From Nitrospina sp. UBA6727 (GTDB lineage Bacteria; Nitrospinota; Nitrospinia; Nitrospinales; VA-1), in NCBI GenBank assembly GCA_002454045.1, contig DKID01000011.1, positions 1 to 54,187 of the forward strand: DNA of 54,187 bases. Reading direction: 5' to 3'. Below, piece after piece: positions 16,652-25,274 of this stretch (its first letter is position 1; every line of letters begins with the position of its first letter). A model generated the notes under the pieces. That model was not told the origin of the DNA and did not search any database. It saw only the letters and a list, made by a program, of their open reading frames with translations. The translations under genes were made by a program, and so were the position numbers.

Positions 16652-17878
16652 CTATGGTTTGGAATTTTTGAACCGCGCCAAGATTTTATCCAGCAGAATA
16701 TCGGCGACGTCTAACTTGGATTTGCGCGGGAGGCTTTCGATATTTTCGTCGCGGTCGATGATCGTCACTTCGTTGGCGTCGGACTGAAACCCAATTCCCG
16801 GCGCGCTGACATCGTTGGCGACGATGAAGTCGAGATGCTTTTTTTGTAATTTTTCCACGGCACTCGCCACCGTGTTTTGCGTTTCCGCCGCGAAGCCAAC
16901 CACCAACTTGCCGGCGTTGCGTTGCGCCACTTCCAGCAAAATGTCTTTGGTGGGAATCAGTTTGAGAACCACGCCGTCGGCGCCCTGTTTTTTTATCTTT
17001 TCCTTTTTTAGTTCCGCGGCGGCGAAGTCGCCCACCGCAGCGGACATAATCAAAACGTCGCAGTCTTGAAGATGCTCCTGAACCAAGCCGTTCATTTCGT
17101 CCGCCGTTTTACAAAACTTAAAACTCACGCCCGACGGCGGCGTCAAGGAAGTGGGACCGCTGATGAGAACCACGTCGCCGCCGCGCGCCTTCGCCTGCGC
17201 GGCAATCGCGTATCCCATTTTTCCGGAAGAAGGATTGGACAAATACCGCACGGGGTCGATAGGCTCGTGAGTGGGTCCCGCCGTCACGAGAAACCGCATG
17301 CCGTCCAAGTCATCGCGCCGATGAAAATAATTCCGCACCTTGTCGACGATGACGGAAGTGTCAGCCAAACGCCCGGGGCCGGTCGTTCCGCAAGCGAGTT
17401 CTCCGCGCTCGGGGTCCACAAACTTTACGCCGCGCGATTTCAGGCGCGCGATATTTTCCTGCACGGCGGGATGCCGCCACATTCCTTCGTTCATCGCCGG
17501 GGCAATCAATGTCGGTCCATCAAACGCTAAATATAAATTGGACAAGGCGTCGTCCGCGAGACCATGTGCCATTTTCCCCAGCGTGGACGCGGTCGCCGGA
17601 GCCACCAACAATAAATCCGCATTCTCGGCGACGCGGATGTGTTCCATCTCCGCGGAGTTTTGCGCATGGAACAACGTGTGATAAACGGGATTCCCGGACA
17701 GCGCTTCAAAAGTCAACGGAGTCACAAACTTTGCGGCGGCGGCACTCATCACAACTCTTACGTCGGCGCCTTCTTTCGTCAGCGAGCGCAATATTTCCAC
17801 CGCTTTGTAAGCGGCGATACTGGCGGAAACGCCTAAAATAATTTTCGCGTTTTGCATTTTTGATTTTGCTTTCGCCAT
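16652..17878 (-). CDS. coaBC: Bifunctional phosphopantothenoylcysteine decarboxylase/synthase
   Basis: CoaBC joins cysteine to 4'-phosphopantothenate (CoaB, C-terminal half) and decarboxylates the product (CoaC, N-terminal flavoprotein half) in coenzyme A synthesis. The CoaC part shows GVSASIAAYKA, the catalytic His in MEHIRVAENADLLLVAPATA (MEHIRVAENA then DLLLVAPATA), PAMNEGMW and the active Cys in ACGTTGPGRL. The CoaB part shows TAGPTHEPIDPVRYLSN and NPSSGKMGYAIA. Length 408 is typical. The panB-panC-panD genes of the same pathway lie just downstream on the other strand. A start at the M eight codons in is also possible. Confidence 0.96.
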   Translation of the reverse strand: MAKAKSKMQNAKIILGVSASIAAYKAVEILRSLTKEGADVRVVMSAAAAKFVTPLTFEALSGNPVYHTLFHAQNSAEMEHIRVAENADLLLVAPATASTLGKMAHGLADDALSNLYLAFDGPTLIAPAMNEGMWRHPAVQENIARLKSRGVKFVDPERGELACGTTGPGRLADTSVIVDKVRNYFHRRDDLDGMRFLVTAGPTHEPIDPVRYLSNPSSGKMGYAIAAQAKARGGDVVLISGPTSLTPPSGVSFKFCKTADEMNGLVQEHLQDCDVLIMSAAVGDFAAAELKKEKIKKQGADGVVLKLIPTKDILLEVAQRNAGKLVVGFAAETQNTVASAVEKLQKKHLDFIVANDVSAPGIGFQSDANEVTIIDRDENIESLPRKSKLDVADILLDKILARFKNSKP

Positions 17879-18104
17879 CGCATTATTTTCCCGTCTAATT
17901 TAATCGGCGCGTCATCCGCATCATCATAACAAAATACCGCCGCGACTCCAACGCGGGAACGCAAACCCCGCGCGGATTTAGGGCGACCGCGAAGATTTGC
18001 CATTGCAAAAGAGGCGCGATTGCTATAGAAACTAATGTTTCTCGTGAAGATAATTTGCGTCAAGAAAATTTTCAATCGGCAAAAAACGAGTTGAGCAAAG
18101 TGCT

Positions 18105-18755
18105 ATGGCAAACCAAACCATCGAACCCAAGTTTATCGCCGTGGAAGGCGCCATTGGCGCGGGCAAAACCTCGTTGGTCAATCTTCTCGGCAAACAATAT
18201 GGAGCCAAAGTGATTTCGGAAGATGCCGTTGACAATCCCTTCATCGCTAGATTTTATGAGGACCGGGAAACCTATTCCTTTCAAACGCAGATTTTTTTTT
18301 TACTGAACCGTTACAACCAATATCTAAAGTTGGCGCAGAGAGATTTGTTCAACTCCGTGGTCATGATCGACTACTTATTTCAACGGGATAAAATCTTCGC
18401 CCGCCTCAATCTTGAAGATCACGAGTACCTTTTGTACGAACAAATTTTTAATTTAGTCGGCACCAAAGTTCCGAAACCCGACTTGGTTATTTTTTTGCAA
18501 GCCAGCACCGAAGTGTTGCTGGAGCGAGTTTTCAAACGGGGGCGAAGTTACGAAGCTTTTATGGACTCCGACTATCTCGACTCGGTGAACAAGGCTTTCA
18601 ATAATTTCTTTTTTTACTATTCCGAAACGCCGCTTTTAGTTATAAATACAAATGAGATTGACTTCGTCGAAAAAAAATGTGATTTGGAAAAATTGATTGG
18701 CAAAATCAACGGTCATAAAGTAGGAAGAGAATATTACAACCCGCTTGGATCCTGA
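18105..18755 (+). CDS. Deoxynucleoside kinase
   Basis: This family phosphorylates deoxynucleosides for salvage. The 216-residue protein has a P-loop GAIGAGKTS (about 16-24), the DYLFQRDKIFA segment matching the family's substrate-side Asp-Arg region, and RVFKRGRSYE of the lid. Substrate (dA, dG or other) cannot be read from sequence. It leads the pan gene cluster, which is a common arrangement, with a 187-nt gap before panB. The gap holds a small GC-rich hairpin but no clear T-run. Confidence 0.9.
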   Translation: MANQTIEPKFIAVEGAIGAGKTSLVNLLGKQYGAKVISEDAVDNPFIARFYEDRETYSFQTQIFFLLNRYNQYLKLAQRDLFNSVVMIDYLFQRDKIFARLNLEDHEYLLYEQIFNLVGTKVPKPDLVIFLQASTEVLLERVFKRGRSYEAFMDSDYLDSVNKAFNNFFFYYSETPLLVINTNEIDFVEKKCDLEKLIGKINGHKVGREYYNPLGS

Positions 18756-18942
18756 CGGACCGGGACGGAGTGAGCGTCACAAATCTGGGAAAAATGTAAT
18801 TCGGGGACCGCCGCGCTGGCGGCCTTAAAATTATCACCGCGTTTTTCCTGCATACTGCGCTTCCCCCGCGGCGTTTGCCGATGGTTTCTTTTTGACTCCC
18901 CCCTCCCCCGTTGCCCCCAAGCCTTAACCCGCGGAAAAAATT

Positions 18943-19782
18943 ATGGACAACAAACCCATCACCGTCCCCGACATTGCGGAGAGAAAAAATTCGCGGAAGA
19001 AAATCACCGCCTTGACCGCCTACGATTATAGTTTCTCCAAACTTCTCGACGCGACGGAGATAGATATCATCCTCGTCGGGGATTCCGTGGGGATGGTTTC
19101 TCTCGGTTATGAAAACACATTGGCGGTGACCGTGGAAAATATGATCGACCACACCCGCGCCGTGAAACGCGGTGCCCGTCGCGCTTTGGTGGTGGGCGAT
19201 ATGCCTTTCATGTCGTACCAAGTTTCGGTGGAGCAAGCGGTGACCAACGCCGGTCGCCTAGTCCAAGAAGGCGGCGCGTCCGCCGTCAAACTGGAAGGAG
19301 GAACCCGCATGGCAGATCGGGTGCGGGCGATTGTTCAGGCGGGCATTCCCGTGATGGGGCACGTCGGCTTGACTCCGCAATCCGTCCATCAGTTCGGGGG
19401 ATATAAAATGCAAGGGAAAAATTATCTGGACTCGCGACAAATCAAACAGGACGCCTGCGACTTGCAAAACGCCGGCAGTTTCGCCGTGGTCATGGAGAGC
19501 ATCCCCAGCGAACTCGCGGAAGAAATCACGGCGGAACTAAAAATACCCACCATCGGAATTGGCGCGGGGCCAAAATGCGATGGACAGATTTTGGTTCTTC
19601 ACGACATGCTGGGATTGAATCAAGACGCCGTCCCCAAGTTTGCGAAACAATACGCCCAACTGGCGGACAACATGAAGCAAGCGGTCGCCGAATACATTCA
19701 CGAAGTCAGGAGCGAAACGTTTCCGGGACAAGCGCACACCCACCAATCGAGACGGGGCGTGCTCAAACAAGTCAATGATTGA
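18943..19782 (+). CDS. panB: 3-methyl-2-oxobutanoate hydroxymethyltransferase
   Basis: PanB transfers a hydroxymethyl group from methylene-tetrahydrofolate to 2-oxoisovalerate, the first pantoate step. The 279-residue barrel has TAYDYSFSKLLD, the metal-site VGDSVGMV, DMPFMSYQVS, KLEGG, GHVGLTPQSVHQFGGYKMQG and the late IGIGAGPKCDGQILVLHDMLG (IGIGAGPKCDGQ then ILVLHDMLG). Its last 8 nt overlap panC, so the two are translationally coupled. Confidence 0.97.
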   Translation: MDNKPITVPDIAERKNSRKKITALTAYDYSFSKLLDATEIDIILVGDSVGMVSLGYENTLAVTVENMIDHTRAVKRGARRALVVGDMPFMSYQVSVEQAVTNAGRLVQEGGASAVKLEGGTRMADRVRAIVQAGIPVMGHVGLTPQSVHQFGGYKMQGKNYLDSRQIKQDACDLQNAGSFAVVMESIPSELAEEITAELKIPTIGIGAGPKCDGQILVLHDMLGLNQDAVPKFAKQYAQLADNMKQAVAEYIHEVRSETFPGQAHTHQSRRGVLKQVND

Positions 19783-20680
19783 AACGAAAAATATTGCGGC
19801 GCGGCGGGAAACGAAAACCTTGCAAGTGGCGTCCTCCATTTCCAAGATGAAAGAGATTGCCGAATCGTTGCGGCGACAAAACTTGACGATAGGATTCGTG
19901 CCGACCATGGGGTGCCTGCACGGCGGGCATTTGCGGCTGATCAAAAAATCGTTAGAGTTTTGCGACCGAACCGTGGTCAGCATTTTTGTCAACCCAACCC
20001 AGTTTGGTCGCGATGAAGATTTGGATTCTTACCCGCGTCAGTTGGAGGACGACATCGAGAAACTGGAGGCAACCGCGGCGGACATCCTGTTTCATCCCGG
20101 CGCAGAAGAAATGTATCCGCAAAATTATAAAACTCATGTGCAAGTGCAGGACATCAGCGAGTATTTATGCGGGAAAAATCGCGACGGTTTTTTCATAGGC
20201 GTTGCCACCGTGGTGCTAAAACTTTTCAATATCGTCCGCCCCCACCGTGCTTTTTTCGGCGAAAAAGATTGGCAACAACTCGCCGTCATCGAAGCCATGG
20301 TGGAAGACTTGAACCTCGACGTCGCCGTCGTCCGCGTACCTCTTGTGAGAGAACCCGACGGTCTCGCCATGAGTTCCCGCAATCGATATTTGTCGCCGCA
20401 ACAAAGACAAACCGCCTTGTCGTTATCGCGTTCTCTCCGCGAAGCGCGGGATAATATTCGGCGGGGAACCACGTCGGCGAAAGTTATAAGCGACGCGATT
20501 CAGCGATGCCTGCTGGAGAAAGAGGGATGCGAGATTGACTACATCGCCATTTGCGATCCGGAAAGTTTTAGAGCGAAGGAACAAATTCGCGGAAGGACGC
20601 TGATCGCCATCGCGGCGAAAGTCGGCGTAGCGCGGCTCATCGATAATTGCATTGTCGAGGAGAACGAATGCAGCGAATAA
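19775..20680 (+). CDS. panC: Pantothenate synthetase
   Basis: PanC condenses pantoate with beta-alanine using ATP. The 301-residue protein has the nucleotide motif VPTMGCLHGGHLRLI (HxGH form), FVNPTQFG, FFGEKDWQQ and MSSRNRYLS, the KMSKS-like loop. The tryptophan in GEKDWQQ replaces the usual tyrosine. A short N-terminal extension of about 30 residues precedes the core and may mean a later start. PanB supplies its substrate upstream and panD supplies beta-alanine downstream, overlapping by 13 nt. Confidence 0.96.
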   Translation: MIETKNIAARRETKTLQVASSISKMKEIAESLRRQNLTIGFVPTMGCLHGGHLRLIKKSLEFCDRTVVSIFVNPTQFGRDEDLDSYPRQLEDDIEKLEATAADILFHPGAEEMYPQNYKTHVQVQDISEYLCGKNRDGFFIGVATVVLKLFNIVRPHRAFFGEKDWQQLAVIEAMVEDLNLDVAVVRVPLVREPDGLAMSSRNRYLSPQQRQTALSLSRSLREARDNIRRGTTSAKVISDAIQRCLLEKEGCEIDYIAICDPESFRAKEQIRGRTLIAIAAKVGVARLIDNCIVEENECSE

Positions 20681-21018
20681 TGCTCAAGTCCAAACTTCAC
20701 CGCGCGCGCGTGACGGCGACGGAAATTGATTACGAAGGCAGCATCGCCATCGACGCAGACTTGATGGATAAGGCCGGCATCCTGCCTTTCGAACAAGTGC
20801 ATATTTACAACATCAATACCGGCGGGCGGTTCGTCACCTACGCCGTCGCGGCCGACCGAGGGGCCGGAACTTTTTCTGTGAACGGCGCCGCCGCGCGCTT
20901 GGCTAAGATTAATGATCGCATCATCGTCGCGGCTTATGGTATGATTGACGCGAATCGGGAAAGCCACGAAGCACGGATCGTCCTCCTCGATGAAGCAAAT
21001 AAAATTGTTGAAAGTTGA
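20668..21018 (+). CDS. panD: Aspartate 1-decarboxylase precursor
   Basis: PanD makes beta-alanine from aspartate and matures by self-cleavage between Gly24 and Ser25 to form its pyruvoyl group. From the chosen ATG the sequence YEGS puts the cleavage pair exactly at residues 24-25, which fixes this start over the in-frame codon 21 nt earlier. GAGGAGA lies 5 nt upstream. The 116-residue product also has KSKLHRA with the catalytic-site Lys, and NGAAARL. It completes the pantothenate set with panB and panC. Confidence 0.96.
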   Translation: MQRIMLKSKLHRARVTATEIDYEGSIAIDADLMDKAGILPFEQVHIYNINTGGRFVTYAVAADRGAGTFSVNGAAARLAKINDRIIVAAYGMIDANRESHEARIVLLDEANKIVES

Positions 21019-21075
21019 CGGAGAATTTGCTTTGCTACCGAAATCAAACCACCTCTTATAAAGCGCTAGGTTAAC

Positions 21076-21819
21076 TTGATCGATTTCTTCATATATGCCG
21101 CCGCCGGGTTTATGGTTTGGATGTGTTTAGATTGCATTCAACGCCGCGAACATTTTATATGGATCATCATCATGATTATCCTTTTTCCCGTCGGCGCGAT
21201 TGCCTATTTCTTCGCGGTGAAAAATCGCGCGCGCGGGGAAACCGCCGTCGGCACTCCCATCCACAAAGAAGTTGAAACGGAAGAAACTCTGCAACTCAAA
21301 GAACTTATCGAAAAATTTCACAAAGCCTATCATCACGAAAAACTCGGGCAAGTTTACATCGACCAAAAAAATTTCGCCGCGGCAATCCCGCAATTTGAAC
21401 AAGCCATCCAACGCGACCCGGAAATGCTGGAAGCCCGCTACGGTTTGGCAAAATGTTTTCACGGATTAAACCAATACGAAGAAGCCGCCGACGCTTTGGA
21501 AAAGTTGACCGCCATTGAAAAAAAATACGACTACGGCAACGCAATTTTTGGACTGGCAGAGTGTTACCGATTGTCCGGCAACGAAGAAAAAGCCTTGAAG
21601 ACATACGGCGAAGTCATCAACTCCTTCCACTTTTTTAAGGCTTATTACCACTACGCCCGCCTTCTCGACAAAAAAGGCAAGAAGCAAGAAGCCATCAGTT
21701 GCATGAAAAGCATCGTCGGCTCTTCCAAAGATTTGCCCGACTACAAACTCGAAAAAGAGCGTTTCTGGATCGACGAAGCCACTAAGTTTTTAAGAAAAAA
21801 TGGCGTCGAACTTGCCTGA
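21076..21819 (+). CDS. Membrane-anchored TPR protein with PLDc_N-like N-terminus
   Basis: The 247-residue protein begins with two hydrophobic segments (about 3-17 and 27-48) around VWMCLDCIQRREHFIW, resembling the PLDc_N membrane domain found in front of cardiolipin synthases. There is no phospholipase motif after it. The rest is helical repeats of TPR type: YIDQKNFAAAIPQFEQAIQR, LEARYGLAKCFHGLNQYEEA and two more. I start at TTG because it keeps the first helix; downstream in-frame ATGs would cut it. It probably scaffolds other proteins at the membrane. Partner unknown. Confidence 0.78.
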   Translation: MIDFFIYAAAGFMVWMCLDCIQRREHFIWIIIMIILFPVGAIAYFFAVKNRARGETAVGTPIHKEVETEETLQLKELIEKFHKAYHHEKLGQVYIDQKNFAAAIPQFEQAIQRDPEMLEARYGLAKCFHGLNQYEEAADALEKLTAIEKKYDYGNAIFGLAECYRLSGNEEKALKTYGEVINSFHFFKAYYHYARLLDKKGKKQEAISCMKSIVGSSKDLPDYKLEKERFWIDEATKFLRKNGVELA

Positions 21820-21844
21820 CAATTTCAAGTTATTTTTTGCGACG

Positions 21845-21896
21845 TTTCGCGGCGAGATTAAATCCCATTTATTTTTCGCGGCGAGAATTAAATTCC
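21845..21896. repeat. Two imperfect 22-nt direct repeats before sucC
   Basis: TTTCGCGGCGAGATTAAATC (with two further C, 21845-21866) recurs 29 nt later as TTTCGCGGCGAGAATTAAAT (with TCC, 21874-21896), differing by one inserted base and one substitution. The pair lies in the spacer upstream of sucC and could be an operator pair or a small duplication. Confidence 0.6.
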
Positions 21897-21925
21897 GTGA
21901 CGCCGACGCCGTCTAAAAAATATCC

Positions 21926-23086
21926 ATGAAAATTCACGAGTATCAAGCCAAAGAGATTTTGCGGAAATACAATATCCCCGTGCCCAACGGAATCTTGATT
22001 ACCAAAAAATCGCAAGCCGCCGACGCCGCCAAAAAACTCGGCACCAACGTCGTCGTCGTCAAAGCCCAAATTCACGCAGGCGGACGCGGCAAAGGCGGCG
22101 GCGTCAAGTTAGCCAAAAATCCGCAGGAAGCGGAAAAGCACGCCGGCAACATTCTCGGCATGACCCTCGTCACTCCCCAAACCGGTGCGGCTGGCCAACG
22201 TGTCAGAAAAGTGCTGATTGAAGAAGGCATGCCCATCGCCAAAGAATTGTACATGGGCATCTTGGTTGACCGACAAACCAGCCGCGTGCTCATCATGGCC
22301 AGCGAAGCGGGGGGGATGGAAATCGAGGAAGTCGCCGCGGATACTCCCGAAAAAATCTTCACGGAAACGATCGACCCGGTGACCGGCGTCAAACCTTACA
22401 CCGCCCGCAAAATCGCCTTCGCCCTCAACCTCGACGGCGAAGTCATGAAGAAAATTATCCCTTTTATTATTAACCTTTACGACGCCTTTATTAAAGAAGA
22501 TTGCACGATGCTGGAAATCAATCCCCTCGTCATCACCTCCGACAAACGGGCACTGGCGTTGGACGCGAAAGTTGACATCGACGACAACGCAATGTATCGC
22601 CACAAAGACACGCAAAAGTTGCGGGACTTAAACGAAGAAGACCCCGCGGAGGTGGAAGCCAGCAAGTTTAATCTGAACTACATCAAACTCGACGGCAACA
22701 TCGGTTGCATGGTCAACGGTGCCGGCTTGGCGATGGCGACGATGGACATCATCAAATTGTCCGGCGGCGAACCGGCGAATTTTCTCGACGTCGGCGGCGG
22801 CGCCGATGAAGAAATGATCGAAAACGGTTTCCGCATCATCCTTTCCGACCCATCCGTGAAAGGAATTTTCATCAACATTTTCGGCGGCATTCTGCGTTGC
22901 GACATTCTCGCCCGCGGAGTAATCGCCGCCACCAAAACGCTCGCCATAAAAATCCCCGTCGTCGTGCGGATGGAAGGCACCAACATGGAAGAAGGACACC
23001 GCATTCTTAAAAACTCCGGCATGAACTTCGTCATCGGCAACGGGATGAAAGACGGCGCCCAAAAAGTAGTCAAAGCAATCCAATGA
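21926..23086 (+). CDS. sucC: Succinyl-CoA synthetase beta subunit
   Basis: SucC carries the ATP-grasp domain and the succinate site of the TCA enzyme that interconverts succinate and succinyl-CoA. The 386-residue protein begins MKIHEYQAKEILRKYNIPVP, and has KAQIHAGGRGKGGGVKLA, EINPLV, and FLDVGGGADEEMI in the C-terminal domain. Length excludes the longer ATP-citrate lyase. SucD overlaps by 4 nt (ATGA). Together with the 2-oxoacid oxidoreductase downstream it gives 2-oxoglutarate/succinyl-CoA chemistry in either direction. Confidence 0.97.
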   Translation: MKIHEYQAKEILRKYNIPVPNGILITKKSQAADAAKKLGTNVVVVKAQIHAGGRGKGGGVKLAKNPQEAEKHAGNILGMTLVTPQTGAAGQRVRKVLIEEGMPIAKELYMGILVDRQTSRVLIMASEAGGMEIEEVAADTPEKIFTETIDPVTGVKPYTARKIAFALNLDGEVMKKIIPFIINLYDAFIKEDCTMLEINPLVITSDKRALALDAKVDIDDNAMYRHKDTQKLRDLNEEDPAEVEASKFNLNYIKLDGNIGCMVNGAGLAMATMDIIKLSGGEPANFLDVGGGADEEMIENGFRIILSDPSVKGIFINIFGGILRCDILARGVIAATKTLAIKIPVVVRMEGTNMEEGHRILKNSGMNFVIGNGMKDGAQKVVKAIQ

Positions 23087-23952
23087 GCATCCTCGTTGAC
23101 GAAAAGACACGGCTGATAACCCAAGGCATCACCGGTCGCGAAGGCATGTATCACACCGAACAATCGATGAAATACGGAACCCGCGTTGTCGGCGGCGTAA
23201 CGCCCGGCAAAGGCGGACAAAAAGTTTTAGGGAACGTGCCCGTCTTCAACACCGTCCGCGACGCCGTCGCCAAAACCAAAGCCAACGCGACGATGATTTT
23301 CGTCCCCCCGCCCTTCGCCGCCGACGCAATTTTAGAAGCCGCCGACGCCGCCGTCGAGTTGATCATTTGCATCACCGAAGGAATCCCCGTCAACGACATG
23401 GTCGACGTCTACAAATATTTGCAAAGCACAGAGAGCCGATTAATCGGACCCAACTGCCCCGGCGTCATCTCCCCCGGCAAAGCCAAAATCGGAATCATGC
23501 CCGCGCACATCCACAAAAAAGGCAACGTCGGCATCATCTCCCGCAGCGGAACCCTGACCTACGAAACCGTCGGCCAACTAACCCATCTAGGCATCGGCCA
23601 ATCCACCTGCGTCGGAATCGGCGGCGACCCCATCATCGGCACACGATTCATCGACGTGTTGAAACTATTCCAACGCGACCGCGGCACCAAAGCCATTTGC
23701 ATGATCGGCGAAATCGGCGGCACCGCCGAAGACGAAGCGGCGTATTACATCAAGAAAAATGTCACCAAGCCCGTGGTCGGATTCATCGCCGGTCAGACCG
23801 CGCCGCCGGGTCGCCGCATGGGACACGCCGGCGCCATCATTTCCGGCGGGCAAGGCACCGCGGAAGAAAAAATGAAAGTCATGCGACGCTGCGGAATCAA
23901 AGTAGTAAAAAGCCCCGCCGACCTAGGCAAAACCCTACAAAAATCCCTCTAG
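23083..23952 (+). CDS. sucD: Succinyl-CoA synthetase alpha subunit
   Basis: SucD binds CoA and carries the phosphohistidine. The 289-residue protein shows TRLITQGITGREGMYHTEQS at the N-terminus (Rossmann CoA site), GPNCPGVISPG, and GHAGAIISGGQGTAE with the phosphorylated His. It forms a two-gene unit with sucC. No terminator is seen; a GACGG-rich tract begins right after the stop. Confidence 0.97.
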   Translation: MSILVDEKTRLITQGITGREGMYHTEQSMKYGTRVVGGVTPGKGGQKVLGNVPVFNTVRDAVAKTKANATMIFVPPPFAADAILEAADAAVELIICITEGIPVNDMVDVYKYLQSTESRLIGPNCPGVISPGKAKIGIMPAHIHKKGNVGIISRSGTLTYETVGQLTHLGIGQSTCVGIGGDPIIGTRFIDVLKLFQRDRGTKAICMIGEIGGTAEDEAAYYIKKNVTKPVVGFIAGQTAPPGRRMGHAGAIISGGQGTAEEKMKVMRRCGIKVVKSPADLGKTLQKSL

Positions 23953-24080
23953 TAAAAAACCCCGCAACGGCGGCGCGATGCAACGGCGAGGACAACGGCG
24001 GCGCGATGGTCGCGTGATGATGACGGTATGACGGTGATGACGGCGGGCGATGGTGACAGCGGACGGCGGCGGCGGGCTTC
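23953..24080. repeat. GACGG/ATGA-rich low-complexity tract C
   Basis: The sucD to DUF1841 spacer is built from irregular units such as CAACGGCGGCGCGATG, GATGATGACGG and GGTGATGACGGCGG. The wording matches tract A (reverse strand), D and E. No open frame looks like protein, and there is no regular spacer-repeat structure. Confidence 0.6.
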
Positions 24081-24081
24081 G

Positions 24082-24519
24082 CTACTTTTTTTCCGCGTCT
24101 TCGTAGGATAGGTAGCCTAGTCGGCTTTCGTAATCTAACTGGTCGAATTGCTTCCCTTGTCGGAAACTGGAAAAATGTAGGTCGGCGTAAACGGCGATGA
24201 TGGCGTGCAGGACTTCGTGCTCTTCCATTTTTTGCTCGCGTAATCGGTTGAAAGTTTCGACGACAAATTCGGGTTGCCCGGTTCTGATTTGGCTGTCGAC
24301 GATGGTGTGTAAAATCGTGTGCACGAAGGGGCTGACAATCTGGCCGTTAATTTCTTGGGGATAGGCGGCCATTTCGCCCAGCGTCCAAACTTCTTCAAAC
24401 TCTGGATGCAGGTCCATGACGTGGGCGATGCGGGCGTCGAGTTCTTCGATACTCCTGCCCTGTTGTCGGTCGGCGGCGACTCTCAATATTCGAGTTTGGG
24501 TTTCTTTGTCGAAGTTCAT
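24082..24519 (-). CDS. DUF1841-like protein
   Basis: The 145-residue soluble, helical protein has the DUF1841 layout: an early Arg/Glu-rich helix, IAHVMDLHPEF near residue 35, then SPFVHTILHTIVDSQIRTGQ and EEHEVLHAIIAVYADLHF, with the conserved histidines spaced as in that family. The family has no assigned function. Recognition is by eye. It shares the strand with the unknown gene upstream and may be co-transcribed with it. Confidence 0.75.
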   Translation of the reverse strand: MNFDKETQTRILRVAADRQQGRSIEELDARIAHVMDLHPEFEEVWTLGEMAAYPQEINGQIVSPFVHTILHTIVDSQIRTGQPEFVVETFNRLREQKMEEHEVLHAIIAVYADLHFSSFRQGKQFDQLDYESRLGYLSYEDAEKK

Positions 24520-24558
24520 AAGTAAGGTTCGGGATGCGCGGACACGGCGCCGCGGAAG

Positions 24559-24843
24559 TTAAGGGGTTTCGGAGAAATGCGTCCGCCGCTCTTTGCCGGG
24601 TTCTCCGTAAACCATGAAAACTCGTTTCCCTTGGCGCATGTGATATTTCGCCCAGGCTGGGGATTTACCTTCGTAACTGGCGTTGGGGTCTTCGCCCTCC
24701 GCCTTCAAATAATCTGGATAATCCAAGCCGGCGTCGAAGACATCCGCGAGGAGACAGTCGGTGGTGAAACCTTTGCCGGTCAACTCGATGTTGCTCAAAA
24801 AAATTTCTATCTCGGCGGGATTATTTATTTCGACGGGTTGCAT
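24559..24843 (-). CDS. Small protein of unknown function
   Basis: I do not recognise this 94-residue protein. It begins MQPVEINNPAEIEIFLSNI, and has an acidic middle (DYPDYLKAEGEDPNAS) and a basic end. I start at the ATG that gives this protein-like N-terminus; the frame runs 20 codons further up, but that stretch is Arg-rich and overlaps a GACGG-type tract. It lies 39 nt before the DUF1841-like gene on the same strand, which suggests one operon. Confidence 0.6.
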   Translation of the reverse strand: MQPVEINNPAEIEIFLSNIELTGKGFTTDCLLADVFDAGLDYPDYLKAEGEDPNASYEGKSPAWAKYHMRQGKRVFMVYGEPGKERRTHFSETP

Positions 24844-24869
24844 AATTGGTACGATAGTGATAGTTTTTG

Positions 24870-24940
24870 ACAATGGCGATAACCTTCGACGATAGCGCAA
24901 CAATGATGACGGCGACGACGCAACGACGGTGATAATCTAC
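24870..24940. repeat. GACGG/ATGA-rich low-complexity tract D
   Basis: Units such as CGACGATAGCGC, AATGATGACGGCGACG and CAACGACGGTGATAA fill the space between two divergent small genes. It resembles tracts A, B, C and E and would have to contain the promoters of both flanking genes. Confidence 0.5.
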
Positions 24941-24950
24941 GAGATTTGAC

Positions 24951-25274
24951 ATGCTTATTCAAGATAATTTGTTTTTGACCCGCGCCGACCCCAGCGGTCA
25001 CGGCGGAATCCAGTTTTTGTACCGAGTGAAGGATTATGGTTTATCCGCCTTGACCAGTCCGCAAGAGGAAATTTCTATGATTCATTGGGAGGTAGAAGTC
25101 ATCAAGTTTACGAGCCCCGAAACTGCGGATTTCGAGGTTTGCCACGCCACCGAATTGGCGGACAAAACCCTGAAGTTTTACACGGATAAATCCCTAAACG
25201 AATTTTTGCAGAAAGCCTTTCAATATTTTGAGGAGTTAAATTCGCTGGAAAAAATGTTGCCCCAAGAACCATGA
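24951..25274 (+). CDS. Small protein of unknown function upstream of the oxidoreductase operon
   Basis: The 107-residue soluble protein starts MLIQDNLFLTRADPSGHGG, followed by alternating strands (IHWEVEVIKFTS, ADFEVCHATEL) and ends in a helical acidic tail (FFEELNSLEKM-like). I cannot name its family. It lies 169 nt before the alpha subunit of the 2-oxoacid:ferredoxin oxidoreductase on the same strand; a fifth small subunit of such enzymes is known in some rTCA bacteria, but I have no sequence ground to equate them. Confidence 0.65.
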   Translation: MLIQDNLFLTRADPSGHGGIQFLYRVKDYGLSALTSPQEEISMIHWEVEVIKFTSPETADFEVCHATELADKTLKFYTDKSLNEFLQKAFQYFEELNSLEKMLPQEP

